Below are positions 24,301-36,028 of a DNA stretch of 64,000 nt, one piece after another (positions within the stretch are counted from its first letter, which is position 1; each line of letters begins with the position of its first letter). The position numbers and the translations under genes were made by a program. The stretch lies in assembly GCA_002110485.1 (NCBI GenBank), contig MOWL01000067.1, positions 1,612,001 to 1,676,000 on the forward strand, read 5' to 3'. Below the pieces are notes generated by a model. It was not told where the DNA came from and did not search any database. It was given only the letters and a program-made list of their open reading frames with translations. This DNA comes from Emergomyces orientalis. Taxonomy: Eukaryota > Ascomycota > Eurotiomycetes > Onygenales > Ajellomycetaceae.

Positions 24301-26127
24301 TGGTATTTGGGATCATACGTGGGCACGGCGAGATATTTGATTTTTGGCGGCTCCTAGCTGGCATGGTTCGCATAATGGTTTTGTCGCCGATTCCTTCGGA
24401 ACATCCATGGTTTCTAGGTCGGTGATTTGAACGCCAGTTGCATCAATCACGAGCTTTTTAATGGCGAGCTTTGAAGGATGACCTAGGCGTCTGTGCCATA
24501 CATCATTGTCAGCTACGGATATTTTTGGCGCGTATGAAGGGCGGATTCTTGAAGATTTGGTGAATTCATTGTTAATGACCATGGGTGCAACAGCCACATT
24601 ACTGGCCGCATTGGGGCTTTCATTGATGGTGGCTGCAAAAACACCCTTTTCACCACTTCTATATTCGGCGATCAAAAGACCCTCAAACACCTCCAAACAT
24701 GCGAACACGCGATCATCCTTTAATTTACACAGTCTAAATGTCTTTCCATTGAAATATATGCCCTCTATATGATAGCAGGGCTTCCACGCGATGATATTGG
24801 TGTGAGCATTCAAAATGTACGCAGCTTTTTTCAGAGTAACTTTGAATTCCTTTCCAGCCTCATTGACCATATATGTGTATACTGACCCATATCCTTCTAC
24901 TCGAGTAGTTGAGTCTCCAGTATACACCTCCGTGTACACCGGTTCAAAGGTTAGGAATCATGATTGATTATTGCATATATGTTGTTCAGCTCCAGTATCA
25001 AAAATCCATGAGTCTCGAAGGTATTCGCGTGGGTTATTGGCCGACATTGCCATCTTTTTCATTGAATGTTCCATGGAACGAAGATCAAGATATGGGGATG
25101 GAGATTTGACTTCATTTGATGCATGTTCTTTCTTCAATATCATGCCTTCAAATGCATTCTCATCAGCCATATCCTTGTTTACAGATGAAGCTTTTGAAAT
25201 GGCTGCATTCACTCTCTGCTTCAGATCTTCATTCTTCAAGGCTTTATCCATCTTTAATCTTCGATCTGCATTTTCCTTCCATCCTGTGGGTCGTTTTGAT
25301 GGATTGAGATAATAGCATCTAGACCAGCTATGTTGACTTCCACACAGGCATTCTCCTGCGGGCCGGCGTCCTGGCGAACGTGCTGCGGATCTTCCATTGA
25401 GTGTGGCGAAATTGGTGGCGAGGTAATCATTTTTGAGGACTTCTATTTCTTTATAGTGTTCTTTGAAGTCATTGATCATGCTAACTAAATCAATGAAGTC
25501 TTTATCTTGATGTACAGTTTTAGCCCAAGCCTCCGCATATCCTGAATTGATTGATAAATTTGCATTGATAAAATCAATCTTCATGTTGAATTGACCGGCG
25601 ATGTTCGCATCTATCATGTCTGCCTGTATTTGCGACCACTGGTCCAGCCACTTCTCGATTCCTCGATTTTTCGGCGGCTTGCATAGAGCCAGATATTTCG
25701 TACGAACATCATATTGACGGGTTGATACAGTGGGGGACAGGCGTGCTTCGAGAGCTTTGAGAATGTCTTTCACATCTGTATCAGAGTCAGTTGAGCATTG
25801 CTGCATCTCATCTGATGATACAGTTCTTCATATCAAGTCACTGATTTTCTCCATTCCTTTTCTCAATTTTTTGTACTCTGCTAATTTTACCTTTCATATA
25901 GTCATGTTCATCTCCCATTCAGCCTTGTCCTCCAGCGTAGGACCTTCCGGTTCTGGCATCATCGGCTCCATAAGATCGTCAATACGATCCGGTTTTTTAA
26001 CATCTACAAAATCTTGGACTTTGGAGAATTTAGTCATCTGCATGATATATGCATACCACAGCTTCCAGTCTTTTGATGAGGACAGCTGTATGGCTTTTGG
26101 GTTGATAATATTGTTCGAATCTGCCAT
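21373..26127 (-). pseudogene. Copia polyprotein (gag-protease-integrase-RT-RNase H), 1584 codons with TGA stops
   Basis: A single reading frame runs from ATG 26127 to TAA 21373 without any frameshift, interrupted by about twelve in-frame TGA codons. Gag (UBN2-like) covers about 26127-25330 and includes a knuckle-like CLCGSQHSWSRC. The protease motif is DTGAEQH (near 25000). The GAG-pre-integrase histidine motif is WHRRLGHPSKLA, followed by CEPCQLG (near 24480-24350). The integrase core includes EYLHEQNGAAERA (near 24000). RT is near 23000-22300 (DGINAFIN, FFYVDDIVIL). RNase H is near 21860-21640 (ASDASFADN, SITEAELIAIS). The C-terminal EWVPTTAMPADGFTKAL occurs near 21480. Removing the stops would leave a family-length polyprotein, so decay is by point mutation only. 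Confidence 0.85.
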
Positions 26128-26139
26128 GACAGCTAGTCG

Positions 26140-26250
26140 GACGATGTAGGTATACGTATACGGGTAGGTATACGGGTAGTTATACATAAATGGGTAGATT
26201 TACAGGTGGTTTATATGTAAACGGGTAGGTTTACGGGTAAGGATTGAATA
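26140..26250 (-). repeat. Imperfect short tandem motif in Copia leader
   Basis: The plus strand shows repeated TATACGGGTAG / AAATGGGTAG / TTACGGGTAA units between the primer-binding site and the gag start. They are irregularly spaced. Read on the minus strand the units would encode a Pro-Tyr-Thr-Tyr repeat upstream of the likely start codon. The role is unknown. Confidence 0.6.
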
Positions 26251-26274
26251 TATCGTGGGCGTTGTTCAGAACGT

Positions 26275-26289
26275 CTCCGGGCTCATAAC
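26275..26289 (-). other. Copia primer-binding site (initiator tRNA-Met anticodon-arm type)
   Basis: Directly inside the 5' LTR the minus strand reads GTTATGAGCCCGGAG. The plus strand, CCGGGCTCATAAC, has the sequence of an initiator tRNA-Met anticodon arm (CAU anticodon). This resembles Drosophila copia, where an internal tRNA-Met fragment primes, rather than the tRNA 3' end. Confidence 0.6.
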
Positions 26290-26498
26290 TATTGAATTTA
26301 GTATATCTGTTATATTGCCAATAATCATTTCTTCTTCCATTTTTAATAATATATCTAGCTAGCTATGGTTTTTTATAGAAAAAGGGCTCGTTCGTAATGT
26401 GCGAGCTAATAAGCGAATGGGCGTGGTTCGCCGATTTATGGGCCAGTAATATCATGCCATGGAACATCCATATTAGTGATGTTCGGTGAATCCCAACA
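26290..26498 (-). repeat. Copia 5' LTR
   Basis: Right LTR, 209 bp, near-identical to 21016-21224; it borders the CAAAG duplication at 26499-26503. Confidence 0.9.
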
Positions 26499-26503
26499 CA
26501 AAG

Positions 26504-26591
26504 AATAATGGGAATATGAGGCAGCCATGCCAAACAAATATATGAGGCGGTCTCAGCGAAAAGTAATACCACGCCGAGATTCCCCACCACA
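26504..26591 (-). repeat. Gypsy 5' LTR, second segment
   Basis: This continues the right Gypsy LTR after the Copia insertion and matches 10679-10766. It ends CACCACA at the LINE junction. Confidence 0.85.
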
Positions 26592-28968
26592 CTACTATTC
26601 TCAGGCATTCATTCTGTGTTCTGATTAGGCTCTCTGTGTGCTGTTTATTGCGCATGCGTCCTTCGCGCTTGATGCGCGGTTGATGCCATGCCAGTGCGCT
26701 GTAAGCTATAGCTGGCTGTATGACCATGTTGTATATTGTTCTAGCTTGATGTAGGGGGACTCCCCAGGTGGCCTGTGTGGTCTGTGATAGTGCCTTTATC
26801 TGTGACTTCATTTTTTCTGCTATAGCATTCATGTGACCTTTTCATTGAAGCTTGAAGTTCAGTCATACTTCTAGAACTCTCATCATCTTCTGTGACTTGA
26901 TAACTTGCTGAGACAGTCTCAGAGAGTGATTCAAGTTGAATCAAGTTCAGACTCTAGTGAAGTGCATCAACTCATACTTCTGCAGAGCAAAAATAGCTTC
27001 ATGTCTTTCTGTCCATTCTTCACATTCTGCGTGCACCCGTGTGAGCTGCGCGCAATTTGCTTCAGTTGATGACCTGTATGCTATTATATTGATATCATTC
27101 ACAAATTCTATGCAGCTCACTGATCTATTCAAGAGTGAGCATATTCAGAGCAGTTTCTCATTGTAAAATAGAAAGAGAATGGGGAAAAGAGATAATTCTT
27201 GTGATATTTCAGCTGAAATATTGAAGACCTCAGTTTTCTGTTCTTCAAATGTGAGCATGGATTGTCTATCTGACATAAATGAGTGTATTCACTCTGTCAG
27301 CTGTCTTGGTAGGCCCTTCATGCAAAGAATGTGTGTGAGTTGATCTTTGAGCACTTTATCATAAGCTTCTGAGATGTTCAATGATAGAACTGTGATCACT
27401 GTGTCTGACTTCTTTCATGCTGTTCTAATTTATGCTAGCAGTAGTGATACTGCTGTTTTGGTTGATCTGGCCTGCCTAGCACTCATCTGTTGAGATGGCA
27501 GTAGATTGAGTGTTTCCGCTAGCTGTCTGAGTTTCTGCGCAGTGGCTGATTCTATTATTTTTCTCATTGTATTCAGTAAGATAATGGGCCTCCATGTCTC
27601 TGTCTTTTGATAATTCTCTTTTCCTGGTTTTTTCAGTATCACTGTTTGAACAGTCTTGAATATCTCCAGATAGTGTTCCCATTTCCAGCATGCCAGTGTG
27701 AGCTCTGTTATAGTCTTTATGAAACTTAATCTCAGCATTTTCAGAAATTCATTGAAGACTTCATTGATATCTGATGCTTTGTTACTTGATAGATGTGCTA
27801 TGAGCATGACTATTTTCTTCTCTGTGATGCTTATTATCTCTGTTGTTTTCAGTGAGTGTTCCGCCTCCTCCATGTCCCTGTTGTCACTGACTAGTGACAG
27901 AGGGAAGAATCTTTGTCTCAGAATCTTGACTTTATCATCAAAGAAATTGACTGATGGTAGATTTTCTCTGCCTTTTACTATCAATGCTGGAATTCTTGGA
28001 GATTGTGCATGCTCATTGCTGCTTGACACTCTCATTTGATCATCTTTCATAGTAGCTTGAGCTTGAACTCTGTGCTGTGCATTAGTTTTCTGAAACTGTT
28101 TATTTTAGTCAGTTTAATCTCTCTGTTTCTCAGGGTTTGAGCTTTAATTATATCTGCTGCAGAGATGTTTCTGTCTTTCTTAACTTTTTTATATTGATTG
28201 ACTGTCTCTGCTACTCAAGGGGACCATCATGACCAGCTGTGTTAACTGTAGTTTGAGACTTTGGCATGTTTTGCTGCTAGATCTTTCACAAATTTGACAA
28301 AATATCTTGTATAGCTGTTTATCTGATTTTTTGAAGTCAGTGTCTCTGAGTTTCTCAGTGTCTGGCAGTTCTGTGCTATCTGTTTCAGACAGAAGTGATG
28401 CCAAGTGTGTCTTTTTCTGCTGCTATATAATGCTCTTAGCTCAAGAGTAGTTGCAATTGACATGTGATCTGATGTCATATTTGCTTTATATTCTAGCTTA
28501 CAGCTGATCATTTGACTGTGTAGATCAGCAGATAAAAAGATTAGATTCACTGTAGTGCTCTGACTTTCTCTATTTTATCAGGTGATTGTGCCTTCTGAAG
28601 TTGCTAGATGTAGATTCAAGACACTGATTTGAGCATTGAGTTTTCAGATCATGACAAAGTTTTCTCTGATTCTGCTATCTTTTCAGAGAGTGTGATGTAT
28701 ATTAAAGTCTTCAATCACTATAATATCTACTTGATATGTATTTATTTGAGTTTTCTGTGTGTCTGATGCTCCCTCTGCACTCTCAGTTGTTGCTTGTTGC
28801 GCATTTTTCTGGTTTATTCATGCTTCTAGCTAGCATTCTATCCGCTTCTTCAACCACCGCTTGGAGCTGATGAATGGGTGAGTCTGGTGGCATGATTGTG
28901 TAGCTTCCTGGTGGTGACGCGTACATGTTGATGATATTGATAGGCCCACTCTCTGCCAACAGAGTAAG
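26592..28968 (-). mobile_element. LINE C0, ORF2 portion (minus strand)
   Basis: This continues LINE C0 to the right of the Gypsy insertion. On the minus strand it holds the 3' part of the endonuclease region (NMYASPPGSYT near 28930; MTSDHMSIATTL near 28470). RT blocks follow (ILKKPGKENYQKTETWRPI near 27640; FVNDINIIAY near 27090) and then the thumb-like region up to the Gypsy junction. Stops and frameshifts are frequent. Confidence 0.85.
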
Positions 28969-29675
28969 TATGAGACGGAGGATAAGACGGAAAGTGAAGC
29001 TAGCATAATATGCACATATATAGAGAGGAATTAATATAGAGATATATGGTATTGTGGTCTGTATACTCTGAGCTCTGAACTAGCTAAATATCTATGGGTT
29101 TTCCATGGCTATTTATACCCGTGAATCCATCTTAGGCTGCTCAATGACTATCCATTAGTAATATGAGTGATTTACATGCTATATTGATCATATTGTGATA
29201 TTCTCAGCTGAATACCTCTGACTTTGTAGAAAAATCAATGTAATGGTGAATATATTAAAGGTTGGCGAAGATAAGGGTGTATTTGGTGGAGATTCCATCG
29301 GAGTTCGCCGTGTGGCAATTAGTGTGGCAATTGAACATGTGCATATGTCTTAGCCAACGAATGTGTGGCGATAATCTCATGTTTCACAGTAAGTACTAGT
29401 ATATGAGTGGATATTGTGCTCACTCTTCAGGTCTTGACTGCAATTCTCTTATTAATTAGAAAGCACTTCTTCATGTTCTTCTGCTTCATGCCTGCTTGCC
29501 AGAATCCACAATTGACTGAACAGTGTGTGTCTGTTTTAAAGTATTTTTATATTCAGGGCTCTTGTATTGCAATCACATCATAGTTTAATGCTGTTTCAGA
29601 CTTTGTCAAAAGAGATTCCATAATCTTGTTTAACTTATATATATTGTATTGTAAAATGACTAGTCTGTTCTTCAT
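26596..29675 (-). pseudogene. LINE C0 ORF2, endonuclease-RT part, broken
   Basis: ORF2 starts at ATG 29675 (its first residues end VILQYN, as in the other copies) and is interrupted by a solo LTR (28969-29388). Endonuclease and RT blocks can be followed to the Gypsy junction. The RT catalytic box reads FVND instead of FVDD, a G-to-A change that would destroy activity. Multiple stops occur. Confidence 0.8.
28969..29388. mobile_element. Solo LTR, 420 bp, inside LINE C0
   Basis: The insertion is flanked by GTAAG at 28964-28968 and 29389-29393. Its plus-strand termini are TATGAGAC and GTTTCACA, which form near-inverted repeats (minus strand TGTGAAAC...GTCTCATA). It separates two parts of the LINE endonuclease frame that join in agreement with the other copies. 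No internal coding region remains, as expected after LTR-LTR recombination. It is not one of the two LTR families described above. Confidence 0.75.
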
Positions 29676-30785
29676 GATTCATTCATGTGATTATTCTGCA
29701 AGCTGCTGTTCTGTGTTGATGTTTTCAGTGTTACTGAATCACTCACTGCTTGAATGAAGCTTGTTATAGCTTCTCATTGTTATATTTCTGCTCTTGATAC
29801 ATCTGTTGATCTTTCTACTCTTTGTGGGGGTTCTATGAAGTCCTCATTCAGAGGCCTGTTTCATTTGTATGAAAAGCTAAATTCATTTGTGTCTGATACT
29901 CTTATATTGAAGTGCTTGAAGTGTTCAATCAGTGTCTCTTTAGTATTTTTGACTTTCAATTTTCTCTCTGGGCAGTTTGAGTGCCATGCTGCATGACTAT
30001 CATCACAGTTACTGCACTTGAGTCTGCTGCCCTCTGCTGCTTCTTTGCAGACCTTGTCATCATGATCTTTTTATGTACAGTGATTACAGGTTTCCTCTCT
30101 TCTGCAGAAGCAAGCTATATATTCATACTGTTGACACTTGTAGCATCATGTGACCCTGGCCTCTCTGTGAAATATTTCAACTGTGCAATATTCATTGTCT
30201 AAAACAAGTCCATTGTCCACCAGTGCATTGGCCTGGTGAGATGCAGCAACATTGATGATTATACTGTCATGTGATTTCTGTTGTCTAATCATCATTTTGT
30301 TCATCTTGTGTATCAGTGTCTTGCAGCATAGTGCTGTATTCTGCTTGTAGATGCTCTCAATGGCATACTCAGAGCTGCTTCAGTCAATGACTTTCATAGA
30401 ACCATCTTTGACTAGTACTGCATATATTTTCTGCTTTATGTGTGCTTTGTCTTCTCATTCACACATTCAGCTATTATCTGCTGTGAGCTCTGTCTTGATG
30501 TTCTGTGTGTCTGTCATCAAAATCATGTCCTCACTTGACATGTGTCTTACTGTCATCACTTTGCTTTTGATTATCTCTTTGATGATCTCATTTGCTTGTT
30601 TAACAATCATTTTTGATGTGTGTTCTGTCTCTGACATAGCATCACAGCTTTGTCAAGTAATGACTACCTCTCGCAGTGTTCTGGTTGATATGGTTTTAAC
30701 TGTTGTCTCCCCTCTGGCTGCTATTGCTGCTCATGAGAGTGCTTCATTGAGCTTGTCTCACAATTTCTGCTGTTTTAATGTGTCA
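29389..30785 (-). mobile_element. LINE C0, 5' portion (start of ORF2 and most of ORF1)
   Basis: On the minus strand this contains the first part of ORF2 and ORF1 with its cysteine-rich knuckle region (near 30140-29990; CYKCQQYEYIACFC). At 30785 the similarity to family C stops abruptly, near the position corresponding to about 100 residues into ORF1, and family-B sequence begins on the opposite strand. Confidence 0.8.
29672..30785 (-). pseudogene. LINE C0 ORF1, truncated and broken
   Basis: Gag-like ORF1 of a family-C LINE, ending at TGA 29674-29672. That stop overlaps the ORF2 start as ATGA. CCHC knuckles are recognisable near 30140-29990. In-frame stops are common and the 5' end is missing. 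Confidence 0.75.
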
Positions 30786-31166
30786 ATTGTATCAAATTGG
30801 AATGAAAAGACAATAATAACAGATATAATGCTAGAAAGTAAAACTAATATAATAACTGAAATTATATTAAAAAGTATTAAAAACTTTATATCAAAGAAAA
30901 AGCTCTCAGAATTCTCAAAATCTTGATGATCAGAAGAAATAACAGAAAAAATAAAAAATCTAGCAAAAATAAAAAAAGAATGAAAAGAGAATATCATATC
31001 TTATGAAGAATATAAAAGAATAAGAAATGAATACTTCACATTAATTAAAAAAGCTAAAACTAGCTGCTGGAATAAATTTCTTGAGAATGCACAGGGAAAA
31101 GAAATATTTAAAGCTTTTAAATATACAAAGTTCAAATCTGTTGCAAAGCTTCCATCTCTAAAATAT
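30786..31166 (+). mobile_element. LINE B1 fragment 1 (mutated family-B copy)
   Basis: It corresponds to 42508-42888 of the intact LINE B3 (ORF2 region between endonuclease and RT). Many G-to-A and C-to-T differences occur; for example, the tandem TGG TGG at 42637-42642 is TGA TGA at 30924-30929. The copy is interrupted at 31166 by LINE C1 with a 13-bp target duplication. Confidence 0.9.
31154..31166 (+). repeat. Target-site duplication of LINE C1 (left)
   Basis: ATCTCTAAAATAT here is repeated at 36312-36324 after the (AAT)n tail of LINE C1. Confidence 0.85.
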
Positions 31167-31268
31167 CTCATCAAAAATTATTTTATTCTTTTACATCTAA
31201 ATCGCGATCGCTTTCGTACTGCAGAGGGTCTTGAAGAGCATCAGCTCGCTCACACACTCTCAAACACC

Positions 31269-32621
31269 ATGGTTGAGGCTGTGAGCGTGAGTGGTGGTGC
31301 AGGGAATGTGGGTGCGCGCGCGGCGCGACGCGTACCTGGAGCCGCGCAGGCAGGAGATGCAGCAACAAATGATATAACAGCAACACTGTGCATGATCACT
31401 GAGGCTCTTAGAGAGGAGGAGAAAGACAAGAAGATTAATAAGAAAGAATTACTGTATATTCAGAGAGCTCTGAAGACAGTGAATGAGCTCAAGAAGAACC
31501 TGCTTGATAACATGTTAAAGAAGCTAGAGAACACTACAAGTGCATCACAGCAGAATAAAAAATACAACATGCTGGACAGTGAGATCTCATGGGCGCGCAT
31601 AGCAGCCAATGAAGAGCCGCCAGCAAAGATAGTAACTGAGTGTGCATTGAGAGAGGTGGTGATATCTCAACACAACTGTGATGCACTGGCAGTGGAGAAG
31701 CGCACCCCAGAGGCCATTGTTAAGAAGGTGAATGAAGCTATCAAAGACATCACTGCTGGCACAGTGATGGCAGCAAGATACATGCCCAGCGGAGACCTGA
31801 TTCTTGTCATGAATACACTCAGTACAAAGGCTGAATTGGCGAAAAGCAGTGAATGGGTGAAAAAATGAGAAGACAAGACACATATGAGAAAGAAAATGTA
31901 TGCAGTACTGATCAAGAGTGCTTCACTCAAGGCCATTAGCTAGAACAAACCAGAGAAAGCAGTGGATGATGTGTACAAGCAGAATTTATCACTGAAATGC
32001 AAGGTGCTCATTCACAAGATGACAAAGCATCTAGCTAAGCAACAGAAACTGCATGAAAGCATCATCATACATGTAGCAACATCACAACAGGCAAATACTC
32101 TAGTGAAAAGTGATATTATCTTGAAGAATGAGTTCTGCATGATTGAAATCTTTCATAGAGAGGCTCAAGTCACCTGGTGCTACAGCTGTCAGCAATACAG
32201 GCACATAGCTAGATTTTGCCAAAAAGGGGATGTCTGTGGACACTGTGCAGTGGAGAGACACACAGACAAGAGCTGCACAGCACTGTTAGAGGGAAAAAAG
32301 GCAGTCTGCTGCAACTGTGGAGGGACACACCCAGCATGGGCAGCAAACTGCCTGGAACAGCGCGCAGCGGTGAAACTAGCTAAAGAGGCGCTCAGGAACC
32401 GGCTGCAACACTTTGTGATACAGGCCTCTGATGAGAAAGGCTGAATCACACTCAGAAAACATGACAGAATCACAGACAAGGAAACACAGAGTAGTCAGTG
32501 AAGAGTGAGAAGACTCACTGATGTGTTCAGAGCAGGTGCACAATAGAAAGACTCTCTAAATGAGTATATACACTTCACACAGTTGATTGACATGCAGGAT
32601 CAGAATACAGGTGAACAATGA
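31269..32621 (+). pseudogene. LINE C1 ORF1 (gag-like, CCHC knuckles)
   Basis: A 451-codon frame, the same length as in C3, runs from ATG to a TGA that overlaps the ORF2 start codon (ATGA, 32618-32621). The N-terminus is Ala/Gly/Arg rich. The C-terminal third has CCHC knuckles (CYSCQQYRHIARFC, CGHCAVERHTDKSC, CCNCGGTHPAWAANC) for nucleic-acid binding. Internal stops include TGA at 31866, TAG near 31941 and TGA 32442-32444, the last where C2 has TGG. It should be a chaperone/RNP protein; this copy is inactive. Confidence 0.8.
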
Positions 32622-35600
32622 GTGAACAACTTCAAATACTGCAATACAATGTGCACAACTCAAGTAAAGTGATGAACATGTTGCTGGTCAAGCCCAAAAC
32701 AGCATTAAACTACAATATTATTGCGCTACAAGAGCCATGGATGCATGAAAGAGCTGGCAGTGGCACAACATATTCAATCAACTGTGGTTTTTGACAGGCA
32801 GGCATGCAAAATAAGGAGGCTAGAGTGGGGTTTCTCATCAACAAAAGACTGGCAGCAGAGACATGGGAGGTTAGAGCAGTAACAAGATACATGATACTGT
32901 TAATTATCATCACAGCAAAGGGCCCGGTGCTAATACTCAATGTCTATGCCACCCCGCCAGGCAGCTACACAATGGTGCCCGAGGACTCCCCCATTCTGCA
33001 ACTACAGATGGTGATGAAAGAGGCAGAGGTGTTGCTACAGATGCAGAACCAGGAGACAGGTACACAAGCATGTAATCATGAGACACCTGTGCAACAAGCA
33101 GAGGTGATGGTGCTAGAAGACTTCAATGTACATCACTCAAGCTGGGGAGGAGAGCGTGTGAGGCACGATTTTGAACTGGCATGGAAGCTTATAGCACAGA
33201 TAGATGTTCTCAACTTACAACTGATAACACCACAGGGTGAGATCACATGGCAGAACCATAATAGTACTGAAACAACTCTGAACCTGATCTTTGTGTCAGA
33301 AAACCTGAATGAAGGGGTGTTAGAATGCCAAGTGACACATGAGATAGACATGGCATCAGATCATCTATCAGTGATTATCAGACTTGCTATCAATGTGCCT
33401 GTCAGATTGAGAGAGAGACACAACTGACAAAAAGTGAACTCACAGCTGCTACAGCAGAATTGTCTGAATTTTAGATGCTGCAGAATCTTCATCTCAACAG
33501 CAGAGATTGATGAATATGTGAACTATTTCAGCAAGTTCATCAGCACACTGGCAGATAAACATGCTAAACGCGCTCATGTCTGTGAGAAAAGCTGCTCATG
33601 GTGATCAAAAGAGATAGCAGAAGCTGTCAGTGAATACAAGCAAGTGATGAGAAGCACTCACAGCACTGAAAATGAGAGAAAAAGAGCATGAAACAAGCAC
33701 AACAGAGAAATAAAGCTTGCAAAGACTGCAAACTTTCATGATCTAATGAACAGTGCAGGCACTGACTCTAAGCTGCTCTGGAAGCTAGTCAAGTGAGGGT
33801 GCACACGCACTCATGAGTTCAAGCAACCTGCAAGATTATCACCACTTAAGAAAGCATCTAGCACTTTAGATATGCCTGAGTCTTTGACATCTGTGTTTCA
33901 GGACAAGGCTGAACTGCTGCGTGAGAGATTCTTTCCTGAGCCACTATCAGTCAGTAAAATGAATATGCAGAGAGATATTCAATCACAGAGTGTGAGTGAC
34001 ACACTAGAAATCACAGAGAAGATCATGACAACAATTATAGTCAGATTGTCAAATGACAAGTCATCAGGTGCTAATGGCATTCCCAACTAATTTCTTAAAA
34101 TGCTAGAGTTGAACTTCATCACAGCAATGACTGAGCTCATCCAAGCCTGCTGGCAATGGGAGCACTATCCACAGGCATTCAAGACAGCGCGCACAGTGGT
34201 GCTTAAAAAGCCAGGCAAGAAAGACTACAGTGAAGCTGGAGCTTGAAGATCTATAGCACTGCTAGACACTGTAGAAAAAATCATTGAGACTGCAACAGCA
34301 AGAGAAATAAGACATCTCATGAAGAGTCATGAAATGTTGCCAGCTCAACAGATGAAGGCACGCAGTGAGCGCTCCACTGAGACAGCACTTGCACTACTGC
34401 TAGCACAAATTCGCACAGTATGGGAGAAGCAGGGAGCAGAGTCATCAGTGTTATCACTGGATATCTCTGGAGCATATGACAGAGTGCTCAGAAGACACTT
34501 GATTCACATTCTTAAAATGAAAGAACTACCCAGATATCTGACTGAATGAGTTGATTCATTCATGCAAAATCGCAGGGCCACACTAGTATTTGATGAGCAG
34601 GAGACAGAGGCCTTCAGTGTGAACACAGATATTTCACAGAAGTCACCACTATCACCCATTCTATTTCTTTTTTATAATGAGGAGCTGCTGCGCATCTGCT
34701 CACCACACAACAAGTCAGTCAGCTGCATAGAATTTGTGGATGATATCAATATTCTGGCTTACAGCGACTTCACTGAGGCAAACTGCGCACAACTAGCACA
34801 AGTGCATGCTGAATGTGTGCATTGGGTGAACAGACATGGAGCAATCTTCACATTATAAAAGTATGAACTTATGCATTTCACTCAAGCACGCACAAGGTTT
34901 AATCTGGAACAGCCACTACAACTACCACAGCGAGAAATACCACCACAGAAGGAAATGCGGGTGCTAGAAGTATGGCTTGATTCCAAGCTGAGATGACAAG
35001 GTCATATAAACAGAGTTATAGACAGATTAAAATCACAAATAGAAGCTCTCACACAGATCACACAGTCAACATGGGGCCTCCCTCTTCAGCAAGCCCGTAG
35101 AGTCTACAATGCTGTGATCAGGCCAGCTATCACATATAGCACACTGGCATGGCATCAACCGCAGGCAACTCAACAAGAGCCTCGACAACAGCGCCAGCTG
35201 TTAAAAGGTCTGGAGAAGATTCAAAATGAATGTCTGCACATCATAGCAGAAGTCTATAGAGCAACATCAATCACCTTGCTGGAAGCTGAAACATTTACAC
35301 TGCCAATAAGTGTGTACCTTGATGGAATGGTGGCTAAAGCAACTGAGCGGCTTAGAGAAACAGAAGTCATGAAACAGATACAGCAAGCATGTGCACAGAT
35401 CAGAACCAGACTTCAGTGTGAAGAAAGCAGACATGTGGTATCAGTGAAAACTGTGCTGCATTCAGTAAAAATGCAGCAGAAATGGAGTGTGCAGTGAGTG
35501 AGAGAAGCAAAACAGTCCAGAGAGAGAGAGAGTCAGTTAAATTATCTAACTGATTGATTTTTCAAAAGATGAGTATGGAAGGAATCAGTAATTAGATGAC

Positions 35601-36028
35601 ATAACATTTGGAGAGCATGCACTACACCATGGAGAGAACTGTTTGACAGATCCCCAGACATCAAGCAGCTAAAGTGACATGAGAATCTGAGCAAGGCTCA
35701 AAGCTCACTAATAGTTCAACTACACACAGGCAAGACAGGCCTGGCAGCATTTTTACATAGAAGAAAAGTGCCAGATTTTCCCACACCAGAGTGCCCATGT
35801 GGATATGAGCATGAAACTGTGCTTCATGTGATGGTGCACTGCACACAGTTCAGCACAGAGCGAGCGGAGTTGAAACACGAAGAAAGAGTGAATAAGAGAT
35901 GGCTGTTGAACACAGCAGAGAAACTGCACAGATTGACCACATAGTGATTGAAACAGGGTATTCTTGGACAGTTCACTCTGGCCAAAGCTCTGAGTGAGAG
36001 GCAGAGCAGGCAAAGACATGAAAAGTGA
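32618..36028 (+). pseudogene. LINE C1 ORF2 (endonuclease-RT), inactivated
   Basis: A 1137-codon frame ending in TGA at 36026-36028. The N-terminal APE-like endonuclease has LQEPW, a DFNVHHSSWGG block and SDHLSV. RT blocks include NDKSSGANGIPN, SLDISGAYDRV and CIEFVDDINILAY. A C-terminal knuckle is CPCGYEHETVLHVMVHC (near 35800). I see no RNase H motif between RT and the knuckle. Several in-frame stops, mostly TGA, interrupt the frame, for example near 32789, 33425 and 33602. Confidence 0.85.

Larger units (their letters stand above)
21016..26498 (-). mobile_element. Ty1/Copia LTR retrotransposon, complete but inactivated (5483 bp)
   Basis: Two 209-bp LTRs (21016-21224 and 26290-26498) flank a leftward-reading polyprotein. 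The 5-bp target duplication CAAAG occurs at 21011-21015 and 26499-26503, inside the Gypsy LTR. On the minus strand the LTR begins TGTTGGGATTCACC and ends ATCCAATA. The LTRs differ at only a few sites, and those I saw are G/A or C/T (GGAT/GAAT, CCGT/CTGT, GGTT/GATT, GCCG/GCTG). The insertion is therefore younger than its Gypsy host. A primer-binding site and a polypurine tract are both in place. Confidence 0.9.
10419..26591 (-). mobile_element. Ty3/Gypsy-type LTR retrotransposon (interrupted by Copia)
   Basis: A ~10.7 kb element reads leftward and was inserted into LINE C0. Its termini are TGAAGTGG... and ...CACCACA, flanked by the target duplication CTAC(T) at 10415-10419 and 26592-26596. Removing it restores the LINE sequence. 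Order on the minus strand: 5' LTR (right; split by Copia), PBS, gag with a zinc knuckle, protease-like region, RT, RNase H, integrase, an additional long reading frame, polypurine tract, 3' LTR (left). Gag-protease and RT-RNase H-integrase are in different frames, and many TGA stops are present, so the copy is inactive. The RT core FMDDIDVKG and the RNase H pattern (LVAQLNQSATDLPGALVTGW) match my memory of a widespread fungal Gypsy group. Confidence 0.85.

Noticed and set aside
11092..26127. Reassignment of TGA to Trp/Arg as an explanation for TGA-only interruptions
   Set aside because: The intact LINE B3 uses TGG for tryptophan and ends ORF2 at TGA, and sister copies show TGG at sites where others have TGA. 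Mutation explains the pattern.
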